64,000 nt of DNA, from assembly GCF_051020985.1 (NCBI RefSeq), contig NC_135000.1, forward strand, positions 26,132,784-26,196,783, written 5' to 3'. Numbering within the stretch: position 1 is the first letter of the stretch; every line of letters starts with the position of its first letter. The position numbers were made by a program, and so were the translations under genes. This document shows positions 9,801 through 22,516 of the stretch, in pieces. The DNA comes from Nomia melanderi. Taxonomy: Eukaryota > Arthropoda > Insecta > Hymenoptera > Halictidae. The notes beneath the pieces were generated by a model that saw only the letters and a program-made list of their open reading frames with translations, was not told the DNA's origin and ran no database searches.

Positions 9801-10786
9801 CAGGATCGAGTACAGCTCGTGGCAAGCTCCTCGGTGGAAAGCCACCGCCGCCCTCGCCACTAGAACGCTCTCGCCACCTCGCAGCAGCTCACCCGGCGGC
9901 AGAGACCAAAGGAACCTGATCGAAACGATTCCTTTAGAGACTCGAACGACTCAACACGCTCGATCCGCGTCGGTTAACCCGCGGACGAAGATTCTTTGGA
10001 ATATACGAAACCTTCAGATGAAGCTAAATTGTATACTGATTGCTTAAATAGCGAAAACAAACTACATTCTCTCGCTGTCCGAGTGATTAAATCATTTGCC
10101 TGCTAGACATGAATTCATTTCATCTCGAAATGTCGACATTCGAAAAGGGTTAAACGCGAAACCTGTCGCTTGTCAGTATTCGAAGGTTCGAGATTCTCCG
10201 ACGCGAATCGCAGCTCGAGATCGCTCCTTCTTCCTCCGATTTCGAAGAGAAGTTTCCACTTCGCATCCCAAGCTAACGCGTCGCGATTTCGTCGAATCAT
10301 CTAGAAACGCGCGAATCTCCGTTCCCAGCGACGGTTTTCTCGCGCGATAACTCCGGAATATAAATATTATTCTCGCGATATCAATGATCACGTTACCGGT
10401 GCTCGAGCGAGGAGCAAGGAGAAGAGAAAGACAGTTCACCTGGTGAGTTTCTCGATATCCTGGCTCTGCGACAACGCTTCGCACATGCAGGAGATCTGTT
10501 CCGGCGTGAAGTTGCTGGCGGAGGTTCCCAGGGACAATCCGGCGATGTTCCCGACGTTCGCGGGCCCGTTCGCGGTGTTGCAGCCGGGCAGTTCCTGAGG
10601 GTACTGAGGGCTTCCGTTCGAAGCGGACGTCAGATTCTGGGGATGCGAGTGATGGGCCAACGGGAGGCCCGTCATCGACGAGTTGTCGTTGTACTGGCCG
10701 GCGACGGACGGGTTCCGATGCACGGCCCCCATCTGACTGTTGCAATCGCTGTTCGGCGATGACAGTTGATCCGAGCTGTCGGACAT
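3819..10786 (-). CDS. Six4: Six4-class SIX/homeobox transcription factor
   Basis: Four coding exons on the minus strand: 10786-10440, 9915-9454, 7345-7020 and 4003-3819, joined by GT..AG introns with consistent phases into 439 codons plus stop. The start is the first ATG after an in-frame stop 12 codons upstream. Residues 93 to about 203 form the SIX domain, beginning FTPEQISCMCEAL; the intron splits it just before FLWSLPP. Residues 204-264 form the homeodomain, with WFKNRRQRDR in helix 3. The KERSRTALKQFY and LTMTQVSNWFKNRRQRDRTP stretches match Six4/5 rather than Six1/2 or Six3/6. The tail is rich in Met, Ser and Pro and ends with an eight-His run and a Tyr/Gln-rich segment. Fly Six4 acts in muscle, fat-body and gonad mesoderm, usually with Eya. 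The length is slightly above the fly protein. Introns 1 and 3 carry TTAA elements. Confidence 0.93.
4106..4712. repeat. Diverged duplicated repeats in Six4 intron 3
   Basis: Two blocks recur. One, around 4430-4485, contains CTACTTCTATTTGCTAGGAA and returns at 4645-4710. The other, around 4246-4285, contains CTGACA..ATTATAA and TTGTCA and returns at 4518-4560. A third block at 4106-4165 (TTGCCACGGAAACCTCC) recurs at 6790-6865. The blocks are diverged, interleaved and non-coding. I cannot define the original element boundaries. Confidence 0.5.
4726..4972 (+). mobile_element. TTAA MITE, family B copy 2
   Basis: 247 bp between intact TTAA sites, with the left end TTAACCCTTTGCACCCCG and the right end on the opposite strand TTAACCCTTTGCACTCCA. 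The body aligns with the copies at 1963 and 17942. It sits in Six4 intron 3. Confidence 0.75.
5179..5489. mobile_element. TTAA element, family C, nested in family L copy 1
   Basis: 311 bp with TTAA on each side. The left end reads TTAACCCTTTGCACTCGG and the right end on the opposite strand TTAACCCTTCGCACTC. The orthologous position in copy 2 (6236-6239) has a single TTAA with no insert, which shows target-site duplication. A 128-codon minus-strand frame across it is AT-rich and not convincing as a gene. Confidence 0.8.
5657..5957. mobile_element. TTAA element, family E, with subterminal repeats
   Basis: 301 bp with ends TTAACCCTTTCGCGACG and, on the opposite strand, TTAACCCTTTCGCGACGGG. The empty site is at 6674-6677 in family L copy 2. 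The left part has three diverged units around GCGACTGACCATACTTTG. The right part has two units of GTGACTGCCGTATATACACG. Such subterminal repeats resemble transposase-binding arrays, but that role is inferred. Confidence 0.8.
6129..6684 (+). mobile_element. Family L repeat copy 2, holding one later insertion
   Basis: The left end reads TTAACCAGTTAACTGTGG. The right end at 6619-6630, once the family K insert is removed, reads on the opposite strand TTAACCAGTTAACTGTG, a perfect 17-base inverted terminus. Body and right flank match copy 1 to about GCTGAGAC. The only insertion is the element at 6350-6622, and copy 1 supplies its empty site at 5595-5598. Confidence 0.7.
6350..6622. mobile_element. 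TTAA element, family K, nested in family L copy 2
   Basis: 273 bp with TTAA on both sides. The left end is TTAACCCTCTACGGGCC and the right end on the opposite strand TTAACCCTCTGTAGGACC. Copy 1 of the host repeat has one TTAA at the matching place. The body is AT-rich and non-coding. Confidence 0.75.
6659..6996. repeat. Direct duplication beside Six4 exon 3
   Basis: A block of about 115 bp at 6659-6773 (GCGCGATCACTCGATTAACG, then GACGTCTATAGATTCTAACGA) recurs at 6878-6996 with good conservation. The second copy ends about 25 bases from the splice donor of Six4 exon 3. The intervening segment carries the GCCACGGAAACC block also seen at 4110. Confidence 0.7.
7346..9453 (-). other. Six4 intron 2
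   Basis: About 2.1 kb of CpG-rich sequence between the homeodomain exon and the Met/Ser-rich exon. Long open frames occur on both strands (up to 295 codons on the plus strand), but they are Arg/Pro-rich and have no recognisable domain, as expected of GC-rich non-coding DNA. I see no repeat or nested gene. Confidence 0.6.
9974..10153. mobile_element. TTAA MITE, family D copy 1, in Six4 intron 1
   Basis: 180 bp between TTAA sites. The left end, TTAACCCGCGGACGAAGATT, matches the element at 50498 (CGGACGAAGATTCT). A shared inner block, CTCTCGCTGTCCGAG, is CTCTCGCTGTTCGAG in the second copy. It sits inside the intron that divides the SIX domain. Confidence 0.65.
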
Positions 10787-13700
10787 TATCGATGGATTCG
10801 GCACACCGCTTCCCGTCGCTCAGTCGAGGCGCATTTTCCACGAGGATCGCGCGATTCGTGCGCCAGCGGTCTCGAACCAGCCTCGCCTCTATCGCGCGTA
10901 CGGACGCTACGCTCGGCAGTCCGGCTATCGATCGGAGTATCAAAACGATTCGGTTCGATTCGATGTCCGCGGATCGGCCGGATGAGCGGCTCACGACGAA
11001 AGTAAGCATCCGCTGCTCGAACGATCCACGCCAGCCGACGGTTGTTTGATCGGCAGTGTCTCATTCATGTCCCCTCGGCCGAGTTCCCATTCATAAATCC
11101 TTATCGCGCTTTCGCCGCGCGCCGCCTGGAACGACGCAAACTTCCGCGATCGTTCTTCCCGGTAATCCTCGCAGCTTCTCCGGAATCGTTCCCGACGTTC
11201 CCCCAAAATCAACCGCACTCACGCTCGCACACACACAGATCCGACACTTTAGAGTCCACGGGAAATCCAGGATTCGAACGGTGCTCCACGATGATCCCTT
11301 CCGACGGTTTCGCGCCACTGGAAGCCGATCGTCGAGCAGTAACTACGATGAACGGATAATTGGGAAGATGCGAAATAAAGAACTCCCGCGAGAAAAGATC
11401 GTCGACGATCGCGACGATGACGCGACGCTGGCAGGCGTTACCGGGATGTTTACCGATTATTCGACACCGTGGTCGATGCCGATGTCGGGTGCCGATGCGG
11501 ATGCGGGAGTCGCCGTCGTTTCGTTGGTACCGGACGAGGTCGACGATGGTGGTGGCGTCGACGGAGCCGTTCTCTCTTCCTCTTCCCTTCGCCCTCTTTT
11601 TTTCGCGGCGCGTTCGCGCGGAGAGGAGTGGAGAGAGGGAGCGGCGCGGCTCTCCGATTGGGCGGCGAGTAGCGCGCGAGCGCGTCCCATTGGCCGAGCC
11701 CGGGGGCGGCGCAAACAGCTACCCCCGACGAAAGCCACCCCATTCGCGCGGCAGCCGTGCTTCCACTCTACGGTGGATCCTCACCTGCCGACGCGACGTC
11801 CTCGACGAGTTCGATACCACGATTGTACCCCCTACCCGCGCGATTTGTTGTTTCTCGATTAACATCCTGGGACACGGGCGACCGGGAGCATCGCGAAGCC
11901 GCGCGGATCTTTTTTTCGCCGGACGACGGCTCGCCCCGGAGTCCGCCGCGGTCGGGAACGTTCGGCGGATCCGTTGCGGGGTCAACGATATTCCGGGATC
12001 CCCCGGCGCGTCGTCTGTTCCGTTTATCAGCCCCGGGTGCCAATTAATCGGGCGCGTTATCGCGCGGATGCGTGTGGTCTCGCGGAATCGGGATGCGAGC
12101 CGGCCGACGCTCGAGAACACGGGCGGCGGCGAGCGTACCTAACATACTTACACCGGAAACGGAACGCGTCAACGTTACCGTACACCGTGTTGTGATTCTA
12201 AGCTGTGCTATCACGCCTCGCGTTCGACTAATTTCATAACAACCGGCAACAATTCCCCGCTTTGCTCGCCGTTCCTTATCTCGGCTCTTGTTCGCGGCCG
12301 TTTGTTTCTCCGTTCGTCGGGGACGCCGATCGTTTCTCCGAGGACGAATCGTCGGATCGCTCGAATCAGACTCGTTTCTCGCGCGAACCTAGAAATTCTC
12401 GGGTCGGCTCGGTCCGTCGGCAGGAAGTCGAGGCTGCCAGCCGAATGAAAATAGCGCCCGGCCCGATGGACCACCGGCGTTACGTAGATCAATCGGTGCC
12501 GATGTCCCGGCAGACGAACGAACTTGTCTTTCGACTGCCACGAAAATCTCGATGCCCGCCACGCCTCGCCAATCCTTTACACCAGCTCCGCCTTTTCCGA
12601 CTAATTGCCTTCAGTGCATCGTTCGGCGCTGTCGCGCTGTGACAGGACGCGTCAAGCGTCCGCGCGATACGCGACACCGACGAATTTCTTTCCGAGACGC
12701 GTTCCAACCGGATCTCTCGCAACATCTCGCTCTTCCAATCACGAGGATCCTAGATCGGCCGCAAACTCTACAGACATTCGTATCGTCATTCGAAACCTCG
12801 CTCTAACCAGCTCTTTCGCAGCCGAGTAAACTTACAACCGATTCCTTTCATAACTCAACAGGCATTCAAACCCTTACTCCGTCGATCTACTCGCTTAAAG
12901 CGCGTTGCAGCTAACCTGGCGCTCGTGACATCATAGGGGCAGAGACAATCGCTCTGAGAAATCCAATTGCGCGTCCGGAAACAGCTCTCCCGCTTTCTGT
13001 CGCGCGATTCCATCGGTACGCGTGAGCGCCTCGGCGAATCGTACGTCAAAATCGAAAATTGACGTGAACAAGGCCTGCGCCTTTGAATCTGACCACTAAG
13101 AAGTGAGTGCCAGGTTCCGTGCAACGGATATAGAGTCATCGCGGTCCCGCGGATCGGCTGTTCGTTTTACTCTTTTCCGTTGCACGGTACGTTGCACGCG
13201 TTCATTCCCGACTCGCCGAAGAAATCGCGAATCCGTTGAAATTCGCGGGTAAATCGCGCGGCTGGCAGGCTCCTAGGCAGAAGCGCGATGACACCGCCGG
13301 TAGAGGCAAGAGCCGATGATAGAGGGGCGGCGCCGCGCTTTGCGATGGCGTCTCCTTCGATTTGGTGTCGGATTTCCCCCGAGCCGCCATTTTCCTCGCT
13401 TCCTCCCTGTCTCTGTCCCTCGCGCTCTCCCTGCGCTCGTCTTCTCCCTCCTTCGCAGTACACCCACGCTGGCTGTTTCCACCCTTGCGCGCGTCTTCCC
13501 TAAGACAGGAATGCGTTTCCTTATCAAAACGATCCTCGGACTGCCGGCTCCGCCACTCGTCTCTTCTTTTCGAGTCGCGTTCTTTCCGCCCTTGTCTTGC
13601 CCCGTTGTTCCCATTCTTCGAGGATTACCGGGTGGATCGATGATCGTTAAAGTCGGAGCGGAAGAGCGACGGCGAAATTCGTCAAGGAAAAAGGCCCGAC

Positions 13701-13810
13701 GCGAGTCCAAGGAGAACGGGGTGCGAGAACTCGTTGCTGTCGCGATGCTCGTCGAATCGATAGGTTTACGGTGTGTTTACCTGGACTGGTACAGGTGTAT
13801 CCTTCGAGAG
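10787..13810. other. Six4 upstream region, no gene recognised
   Basis: CpG-rich sequence upstream of the Six4 start codon, probably holding its 5' UTR and promoter. I found no unambiguous TATA box, no conserved protein frame and no repeat. The many open frames are Arg/Ser-rich and overlap one another on both strands. Confidence 0.4.
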
Positions 13811-14262
13811 TGGAGCTGTGGAGCAATTACGCTAGCCCATATAGAATTTATTATAAAAATTCATAGAGTTCTTGAGATCTGTAACGATTTTTATTATATA
13901 ATTTATTCTACGGTTATTTTACAGTTTCTCGCGAAAGCATCTTGATCACTCGGATAATGAAACTTTCAAATGGATCTAACACTTTTAGAAGTTAAAAGTG
14001 TAGAATTCGAACTGTAGAACTGTGGAGCAATTACGCTCCTATATACAATTTCTTATAAGAATTGATAGAGTTCTTGAGATCTGGAACGATAATTACTGTA
14101 TAATTTATTCTACGGTTATTTTACAGACGAAAACATCTTGATCATTCGAATAATGAAACTTTCTATTATTATATAATTTATTATACGGTTATTTTACAGT
14201 TTCTCACGAAAACACCTTAATCATTCGGATAATGAAACGCTCAAATGGATCTTGCAGTTTTA
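13811..14262 (+). repeat. Tandem repeat, about 204-bp period, 2.5 copies
   Basis: An AT-rich island in GC-rich surroundings. Unit 1 begins near 13815 with GCTGTGGAGCAATTACGCT and unit 2 near 14019 with ACTGTGGAGCAATTACGCT. A partial third unit from 14163 repeats ATAATTTAT.CTACGGTTATTTTACAG and TCGGATAATGAAAC. The units contain no long frame. Each unit carries a polypyrimidine-poor TTTTACAG that resembles a splice acceptor, but I see no exon. Confidence 0.8.
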
Positions 14263-17200
14263 GCGTTTATTCGAAACGTGTTAGAAGGTCGGTAAGTGCA
14301 AGTGCTAAGGTCTCCGAGGTAGTGACCCAACAGGAGGACGGTTGAGAACGAGGGAAAGGGGGACAGAAGAAAGCAGCGACATTGACAGCGGAAATGGCAA
14401 CGGCAACGGCAACGGCGACGGCACAGGCGGGCAGCACCGGCACCAGCACCAGCATCGGCATCAGATTTCGCTGTACTGCGTTTAATTGCATTCCAAAATG
14501 GCTCTGTGCAAAATCGACCCGACGATACTCCCGTTCGTCCTCGTTCAGCCCCTTGAAGTTCACCGACAAACGGTCTGGCATCTTCACCGGCGTAAATTCA
14601 GATAAATTAAACCGGACCGGCTCTCGTAGATTTCAACGCGGCGCGCACGCCGCAGCCGGTGTTTCCCTCCTCGCATTCGCTTTCACAGCCCGTCCATCGT
14701 TTCAAGTATCCGTCGCTTCACCTAAACCCACCGGTACAAAGCACCCGGGGAGCACAGAGTTTATAATGACGCGTTCGCGAGTCCGGCGGATTCGTCGCAA
14801 AGGGAGGCGCGGCCAGACAAACGCTCCGCGCCTCGCGTCGCGACTAAACGCGCGTACCCCGAGCGAATTTCTAGAGTGCCGGCTCGAATGAAATAGCTCG
14901 CTGCCTCTTCCTTCTCGGCGTGAACGAATTTTCATCGAATTCGGAGAGGAGAGGCGGGCGTACCGCTCGACGGATGCGTGAGGCGCCCGCCGATATCGTC
15001 GCCGATCGCGTTCGAACCTCCAGACGGAGGAATGGTCAGGTGGCTCTCGTATTTCGGTGTAAACGGTGTCGGCGCGATTGTGTATACATGTGTACCCGCT
15101 ATACACACGGTTATATCTATAAAATTCATTATCGACGAACAATAAATGAAACGAGCTGGTCTCGCGGGGTCGAAAGGATTGTCGGTCGTGTTGGTGGCCG
15201 ACACCGGACACCGCCCCGACGAGATAGCGGCTATCTTTGTGCGCGCGTAACGCATACGCGCGACAACTAGACTCCTTCGCAATCGGTTCGGTTTATTTTT
15301 AGAGGCTGACATTCCTGGTGATCGCAGGTGGGCGAGCATGCTCGCGGCAATCGGTTTTTCGGGCGACTTCGATCCTACAATTTCATTTCGATTCACGGGA
15401 GACGGATAGACGAGATTCGACGATCCAGCGTCGATTGTTCGACGAGTCTGAGACACCGTGCGTACCGATCGTCGCCCGATCGCGGGGACTCGATAGGTCG
15501 TTCGGCCGGTTTCCCGGGAATCGAAGTGGACTGGATCTGGAAGACGAAGAGAGGACAAAACGCAAGATTCGCTCCGACCCCGCGCGACAATGAGATCGCG
15601 TTGGCGGGAGGATTAGGCGACGTAATCCGTCGCTTATTTCCCCATTAAGGGGGCCGCTCGAAAGATCGGTGAGAGAGATTCTAGAGGTGGAAAGCGCGAA
15701 CAGGCGTGAACACAGGTAGCCGGTAGGGGCCTTTCACCGAGGGATCTTCCTAATGCCCAAAAATATGCTCTTTATGTGTCACTGGCCACTTTATGCCACG
15801 ATCTCGTCTCGTTGGACCGTCGCGTCGCGTCCAACAGGCTCCTTCCGTTGGCAGCTCTTGCGCCATCGAGTAGAATCTTTACTTACGAGATAATCGAACA
15901 CCGACATCTACGCGCGCTTACAATTGTCTCGCGATTTGTCCCCGATCGGTACTCGTTTCGTCGACGAGATCCCAACGTTCGTTTTCGAAAGCGTCGCTCG
16001 CTTTAGAAAAATTCTGATTTCAGGGTGAGACTGCTGCTCGCGAAACGAAAAGGTCCGTTAATTATTGTTATTATTGCCGGGCGCGATAGCCGAGCTGTGT
16101 TCGTTGTTTAGCAGGGAAAGTGTAGCGCACGGGACATTACGTCGTAATAGGTTGAAATGCTCGATTACACGGTTAGTTAGGCGCGCTCGGTGATTTGAGG
16201 GTAGTCGAAACGGCGGACTGTCATCATCCCTGCTGCAACGCGCATCGGCTAAGCACGTCGCACACCCTACAGACGCGTGTAAGTGCCCAAGTGTTCGAGG
16301 CATCGGAAAGGATCCCTGGAAATGTTCAGGTACCGACCACACGCCGGACTTGTTTGTCGAGAAATTTACCATAGAGATTCCCGGCGACGAGTATAATCAT
16401 CGGAATCACGCGAACGACACCGGTACACCGTTAACGGAAGGTTGATTGTTAAGAAACTAACGTAAAGTTTCAACGCGAAAGGGAATCGTCGCGTTCGACG
16501 GAAAAGACGCGTCTTTCACGATGTTTAGCGCGATATCGATTTGCGAAAGAACGCGTCGCTCGCCGGAGAGACCGTTCGCGTTTCTAATATAGTGCCACTT
16601 GGCACATTCGACGTCCCCTTATCTGCGCGGCACCGTGTCAGGTGAGTTTTGTGGGAAAAAAGGTGGACGCGGGTCTCCGAACAGAATCGTCTTACGCTGA
16701 CTCGCGTCGTTTATCTGCAGGTAAAGTACGAGTCCTGCTTGCTCGCACAAACGCGGCAAGACGTACGGACTCGTTCTCACACTCGTTTTCGCGCTCCCCG
16801 GAAATTGCTTTTTATCGTGACTCGGCCGGCACGACACTACGTTCGTGGAAAGAATCGCGAGACGCTGGAAAACCGTCCGCCGGTTTCCGCCGCTCGCCAC
16901 GGAAAACGCGGCCGCGCATCCGGCAGCGAGGAATAAAGGCTTGACGCCATAGAGGTATTGCCACTGTTATGTCGACAATATGTTCCGGATCCTTAATAAC
17001 GACGACAGCGAACGGTATTAAGAGGTATTACAAAGCGGGGACACTTGAATGCGCGTCGAGGAGGGTTCTCACTCTTGAAAAGAGCATCTGAACATAGAGT
17101 ACCCTGTTGCCCCTCGGTGTTATTATGAACTCCCCCCCCATTCACGACTCGTGGACTCACGACACGTTTCTGTCCTTCTCCGTCGGCTCTCCGTCACGCT

Positions 17201-20200
17201 CGCCGGTTTCTCCCGCGCGCGCGTCTCTCTCTCTCCCCCGTCCTCGGTCTCTTTTCCATTCGACAGGAATTCCTTTCGGGCCCGTTTCTTCGTCGCACCC
17301 TCGTGGACGGTCCCACCGAGGCACGACCACATGGTGCGCGTTACGCGCCACCCCGTGTATTTACGATTCGACCGATAACCAAGCTGGTGACGCGTGTTTT
17401 TTAAGGGCTGCGGGGGTCGACCCTTCCCGCGAAATCAACCGATTCTCCTCCGTTTCGTTCGCAGCGACGTCTTCGTTCTGCGATGTTTCGAACTTCGATG
17501 CCGCGTCGGAGGAGGACTCCGGCGTTCGTAATTCGATGATAATTCTTGTATCGACGCGGTCGGGACGCCGCGGCGACAAAGTAAAAAATGCGAAACGAGG
17601 GGAAGTTTCGCAGGTGTCGCGTTACATCATTGTGCCCGGAGCACCCCAACACCAGCCTGGATACGCGCCGCTCTGCGAGGAGACGCGTCGCGTCGCGACG
17701 GGACGGCACGCCTCGCGTAATCAACCCTCGAAAATTCGCCCTCCCTCGGCGAGTATCGCCGTTCCCCATCTCTGTCGAGAGACGCTTTCCGAACGATATG
17801 ATTTGTCCACACCGCAACCGAGATTTATTTAATTAGGCGCTGCACCCTCGGTTCAAGCGTTCCTCGCTAATTCTCGCGAACGATGAGACGGCGGGATGCG
17901 GAAAAGTGCTTCCATGGACAAATTTGTTGTTATTATTCTTGTCAACCCTTTGCGCTCGGGAGGTAACTCTCGCCGACCACTTAGTTTGATATAACAAAAT
18001 TATGAAACCTTCTATATAATATTATATTTCGTATAATGCGTCGATACGTGAAAATTTGAAGAGAATAGCTCTGTTAATAATTTATGTGTTCTCATTATTT
18101 AGTTTCAAAGAATGTTGTCTGTGTCACCAGAAAAATGTTGAACACGTTTAGTGACAATCTTTCGAGCGCAGAGGGTTGACAAATCATTGGAAACGATTTC
18201 CGCGATACCGGAAACGCCGGAGTAAACGAGAACTCACGCGACTTTCGGCGTACAGTATCGATTAAGAATCCACTGGTTGGACAGGAAAAGATGACGCGAT
18301 CGAAAGGCTGTTATGCGACGATTCTTTCGCGCTGACCGTGCAGACGGCCCAAGGCCGTGTCGTACCTTTGTCGGCTTATCGCGACCAACTTAGCCAGACT
18401 ACTTGCTACGCTGTGGGAATCGAGCAATTATCGCATCACACCTCTCGGAATTGTATTTATAACAGCTCCAGGAAGCGACTCCCCATCGGGTCCACGTGCA
18501 CCGTCGATTAGAACGCGGAACGTGCTCGAATAAGTTGTTCGGGACGGACCGACGGCCGATCGTACGCGTCTAAATACCAGTTTCTTCTTACGTTTCGCGA
18601 TGCAAAACCGTCGAAAGTGTTTGTGTTTCGAGCGTATCGTTGTCGGTATCCGTTAATCTCTGTGTCACCGGTTTCCTCGGGTTCCCTTCGCTAAGTTTAC
18701 GCAAAACTTCCGAAGCCTACGAGCCCGCTCGACCGCAGACGCTCGGGAATCAAGAGCTTGTCAAAATATCGCTGCGGTTCGTACCCGGGAAGGTGCAAAA
18801 TCCAGGTAGTCGGGGCCATCTTTTGTCGGAACTAAATGGATTCCCGTGGCGAGACCGGCGGACTCGGCCGAAAAGGTGCGAAGCACGCTTTAAAGAGGGA
18901 ACTCGAAGCCTGTCCGACCATTAAAAGCACATTTCGCGTCACGGAGCGCGCACGTCCCCGTGCCTATTCAACGCCACTTTCTCGATCGATTAAACGTTTT
19001 GGCCCGCGAGCCGGTGTTTCGGTCCTCGCGTCTTCGAGAACGGGCGCGAGAGCGTCATGCCCGGAGATTAGAGGCGGCAATTTGTTAGGCAAACCCTCGC
19101 GGCGATGTCACGCGCGACATAACTTATCGCCGGACAGCGATGCAAGCGATACAGAGAATAGTCGTATATAACGAAGGTTACGGTGTTACCGGTGGATGGT
19201 GGGGTGGCACGGTGTCCAGTGACTCCCATGTCGGCTTGTTATCCGGACCGCCCCATCGTTATCTGCAATTACCCGAAAACAGCCCCTAGTTTATAAATTA
19301 TAGACCACCCCGTCTCCATCCCCATTCTCACCTCCATCTCCGATCCCATCCCCGACCCCATCCCCGTTCCCATTCTCCGCTCCCCCTTCCGTCGTTCCTC
19401 GTCCGCCCGTGCCTTCCACCTCTCGCCTCCAGCTTCCGCCGGGATTACATCTGTCATCAAACGCAGCCAATTACGTTCAATTATCTTGCTAACCACCCCT
19501 TCGCCGATGATGACCCGTATCTAGCGATGCCATCGTAGCCTCCGCCGCTTGCCCCCGTCGACGTTGACGTATGTAGTTGTTTGTCGCGGTCGTTGCGTCC
19601 ACGAGGAGGCGACGGATTCGCGGAAAATGAAGGAAAACGGGGTATCGGTAATTACACGAGATCGGGTGGGAGAGACAGGAGGGGGATGCTTTTCCCGCGG
19701 TTCCGAGCGCATCGATTTTACGCTCGCGATTATAGACGGACACGGAAGCCAGCCTCGTAAGATCCGAGATTACGGCGCGTAATCCTCGGTTAGGAGCGAT
19801 TTCCTCGACTGCTCGTACTACCCACAGTCGGAGGGTCGACGAGATGCACGTCGGGGACAATGCGATCGGCCTGTTCGTGCCATTGTCGCGGCGACGTTTC
19901 AATGGAAATTGCGACAATGAACTGTTGACAACTGTGCGTCGAGTTGCGTAAAGGGCGGAGGTTCCCTTTTAGTTAGGTTCCCTTCGATGGGTATAAGCCT
20001 GCTTGACTGTACTTTTCACGCCCTTTTTCCAGCGGCGCGGTGCCGCGCGGCGAGGCGCGGCGCGGCGCGGTGGTCGTCGAATTATTATGTCGCGTGACCA
20101 CCCTTCTCTTATATCGCAAACACGCATCTGCTATCGTAAATATTAATGTCCGTGCCAATTTCAAAGGATCGTCGATGTCTCGGGGATTCGCGGCGCGATT

Positions 20201-20276
20201 GAAAGCGTCACGCCGACGCTGAAGAAGTTGGGGGGGGATGAACGGTTGCGGTGAAAAACAAACTTGTATAACAGCC
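14263..20276. other. Non-coding stretch between Six4 and LAMP
   Basis: Mostly CpG-rich DNA. It contains a GGCAAC-type hexanucleotide run near 14395-14450, a family B MITE at 17942-18179 and a GGCGCG run near 20040-20070. No frame shows a recognisable domain or plausible exon structure. Confidence 0.45.
17942..18179 (+). mobile_element. TTAA MITE, family B copy 3, decayed ends
   Basis: The body aligns with the copies at 1963 and 4726. The terminal TTAA motifs have each changed by one base (TCAA on the left, TTGA on the right), and the ends read CCCTTTGCGCTCGG and CCCTCTGCGCTCGA. It is an older insertion in GC-rich DNA. Confidence 0.65.
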
Positions 20277-22516
20277 TTTATTTGATCGATATGCTACAAT
20301 CTTAATAGACTCTTATTACGTACCATCCTGTGGCCGTGTTCCGCAAATACGTGAGTAGTCCGCCTTCTGTTTCTCGCGTGACGCGACTCGACGCGTTAAA
20401 ATAAGTATTACGATACTTAACATTGCAGAAATAGGACAAGCGATATGATTCGTAATTCGTCGCGTTCTCTCGTAACTCGACTCGATTGGACTGGTCGTGT
20501 TCCAACGGAACTGTCGGGGGCTTCGCACGGTTTCCTCGCCGGGCCACGCGGCTTTTCCTCCGCGCCGTTCCGGCAAGGAATCCTGCAACCTCTCGATCGA
20601 CTACCTCCTAACCGTTGATAATATTTATGTATAATAAGATTGGCATTAGCACAAAAATACATCTTCGTAATTACATGTAGACCATCTCCGTGATAAGATC
20701 GGAGTACCTATTGTAAATAACTTTCTCGTAGCATAAAAATTTAAACGTAGAAATGTCTTGCAACCGATCGCGGAGACCCACGGTCCGTGGCGTGCACGCT
20801 CTCCCTTTCCCTCCCTTTCTCTCGTATTCTCTATATCGTTACATTTTTCTCTCTTTTTTCACACTTTTTCTCTATCTCTCGTCCGTCCGTTCTGGAATTC
20901 ATCGAATCGCGCGAATAGGGAAAGACATTCCTCCGTTCTGCCAACGCAGATTCGCGAATCGACGATCCTAACAACGTTGACTTCGTCACAGAAATATGAT
21001 ACGCGATACTCATAATATACATATATATGTATATATACGTATATGTATGTAAGTATTTATATATTTACACACGAAGTTTCAACTTTAATATGCGCTTGGA
21101 AGACAGAGGTTCATATATCGATAATTGTATTAAATTTATACGTGTCGCAAACACACATACAGGTTCCTCGTAAGTATGCAATTGCTCCGTAACTATAGCT
21201 ACGTTCAACGGGATTTTTTTGGAGAATCGTTCGATTTTCATATCTTCCCTCCGCTATTTCTTCCCGCTCTACGAAATCTTTTGCGTACGAAGAGTTTAAG
21301 GACCGAGAGGAACGCTTGTCTAAGCCGTTCGTGTTTTCTAAATCGACCCGATCGTCCCAGGAACGAGTTTATACGCTAGTACATCGGTAAAATGGTCTAT
21401 TCATCGACTAACAATGAATGCACGTTCGTGATATGTTAAAGGATATTGAAAAATTCCGCGCGGTCGTCGAAGTTCGCTCGGCCCGAGGGCCGCCGAGGCC
21501 GCTCGAGTCGTTTTGCAGTCGAAAGGAAGCGGGATAACCAAGTGAAATCAATCTATTCGAGCAGACGACGACCGCGCGTTTAATTTCCCCCCGCGGTAGA
21601 CACCTTCTCGTCGTAAACATGAACGAACGACTAATGGATCGCGAGCTTCGCCGATCGCTGCAACATATTTACACGATATATTACATCCACGATCTGAAGT
21701 TGAAAACGAAACGACTTATACTAGGAACCGTAGTACACGTAAACAGGAATTAGATGCAAGACCGCGAAGAACAATCGGCAAATTAGAAAATCATCGTTCC
21801 GACTGTCAACGTGCCCGTTGAAACGCAACGGTATTTACGGTGAGTTGGATCGCCAACGTGCGTTTAGCGAAAAATAGAATACGCTGAACGCGTGGAAAAT
21901 GTGTAAGTAGAAGCAGTTATTCCGATGCAGTTCAGAACGGGGATCTTGTTTCGCGGCGCCGTAAAAATGGAAGCAGTTCGAGGGAAATCGCTACAAGTAA
22001 ATAAACTTCGATGATAACAATAATGACGATGACGACAGTGATAATAAGAAAGATAAACGATAATGATAATAATAGTAAGAATAAGAATAGTAATAATAAT
22101 ACTAGTATTATGTACACGTCGACACTCGAAAAATCGCGGATCCGATCGTTACGGTCGCGTTCGGCAAGGAAACGGAATTCGCGACGTCGCGATAAAGATC
22201 GATCGACTAACCTCCAACTCGTTCCTCGAAAACTGTTAGCTGCCTGACAGGGCTTCGTTCTATCGGTGACTCGAGGACAACCGATTTCCCGCGTTCGCTT
22301 TAGATCGACGGGAATTATGCGAATCCGCCGGAGTCCGGCTCCGCGCGTTCGATAATCGAGATGATATATATTCGTGCGATGCGGACGATCCCGGCACCGA
22401 TCGTTCCGGCGATAAAGAAAGAAAAAAACGAACGATCGGTTCCGTTATCCTCGGCGTTGATTTACATTCGCGCGGCTTGATCGTCGATCATCTTGTAAAC
22501 CTCCTGGACACCTTCC
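20277..22516 (-). other. Possible long LAMP 3' UTR
   Basis: The sequence between the LAMP stop codon and a TTTATT at 20277-20282 (AATAAA on the minus strand) has no conserved frame. It includes an alternating TA/TG tract near 21010-21060 and a TAA/GAT-rich microsatellite near 22010-22110. It is assigned to the 3' UTR only because of composition and the poly(A) motif, so the true end could be much closer to 22500. Confidence 0.3.
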
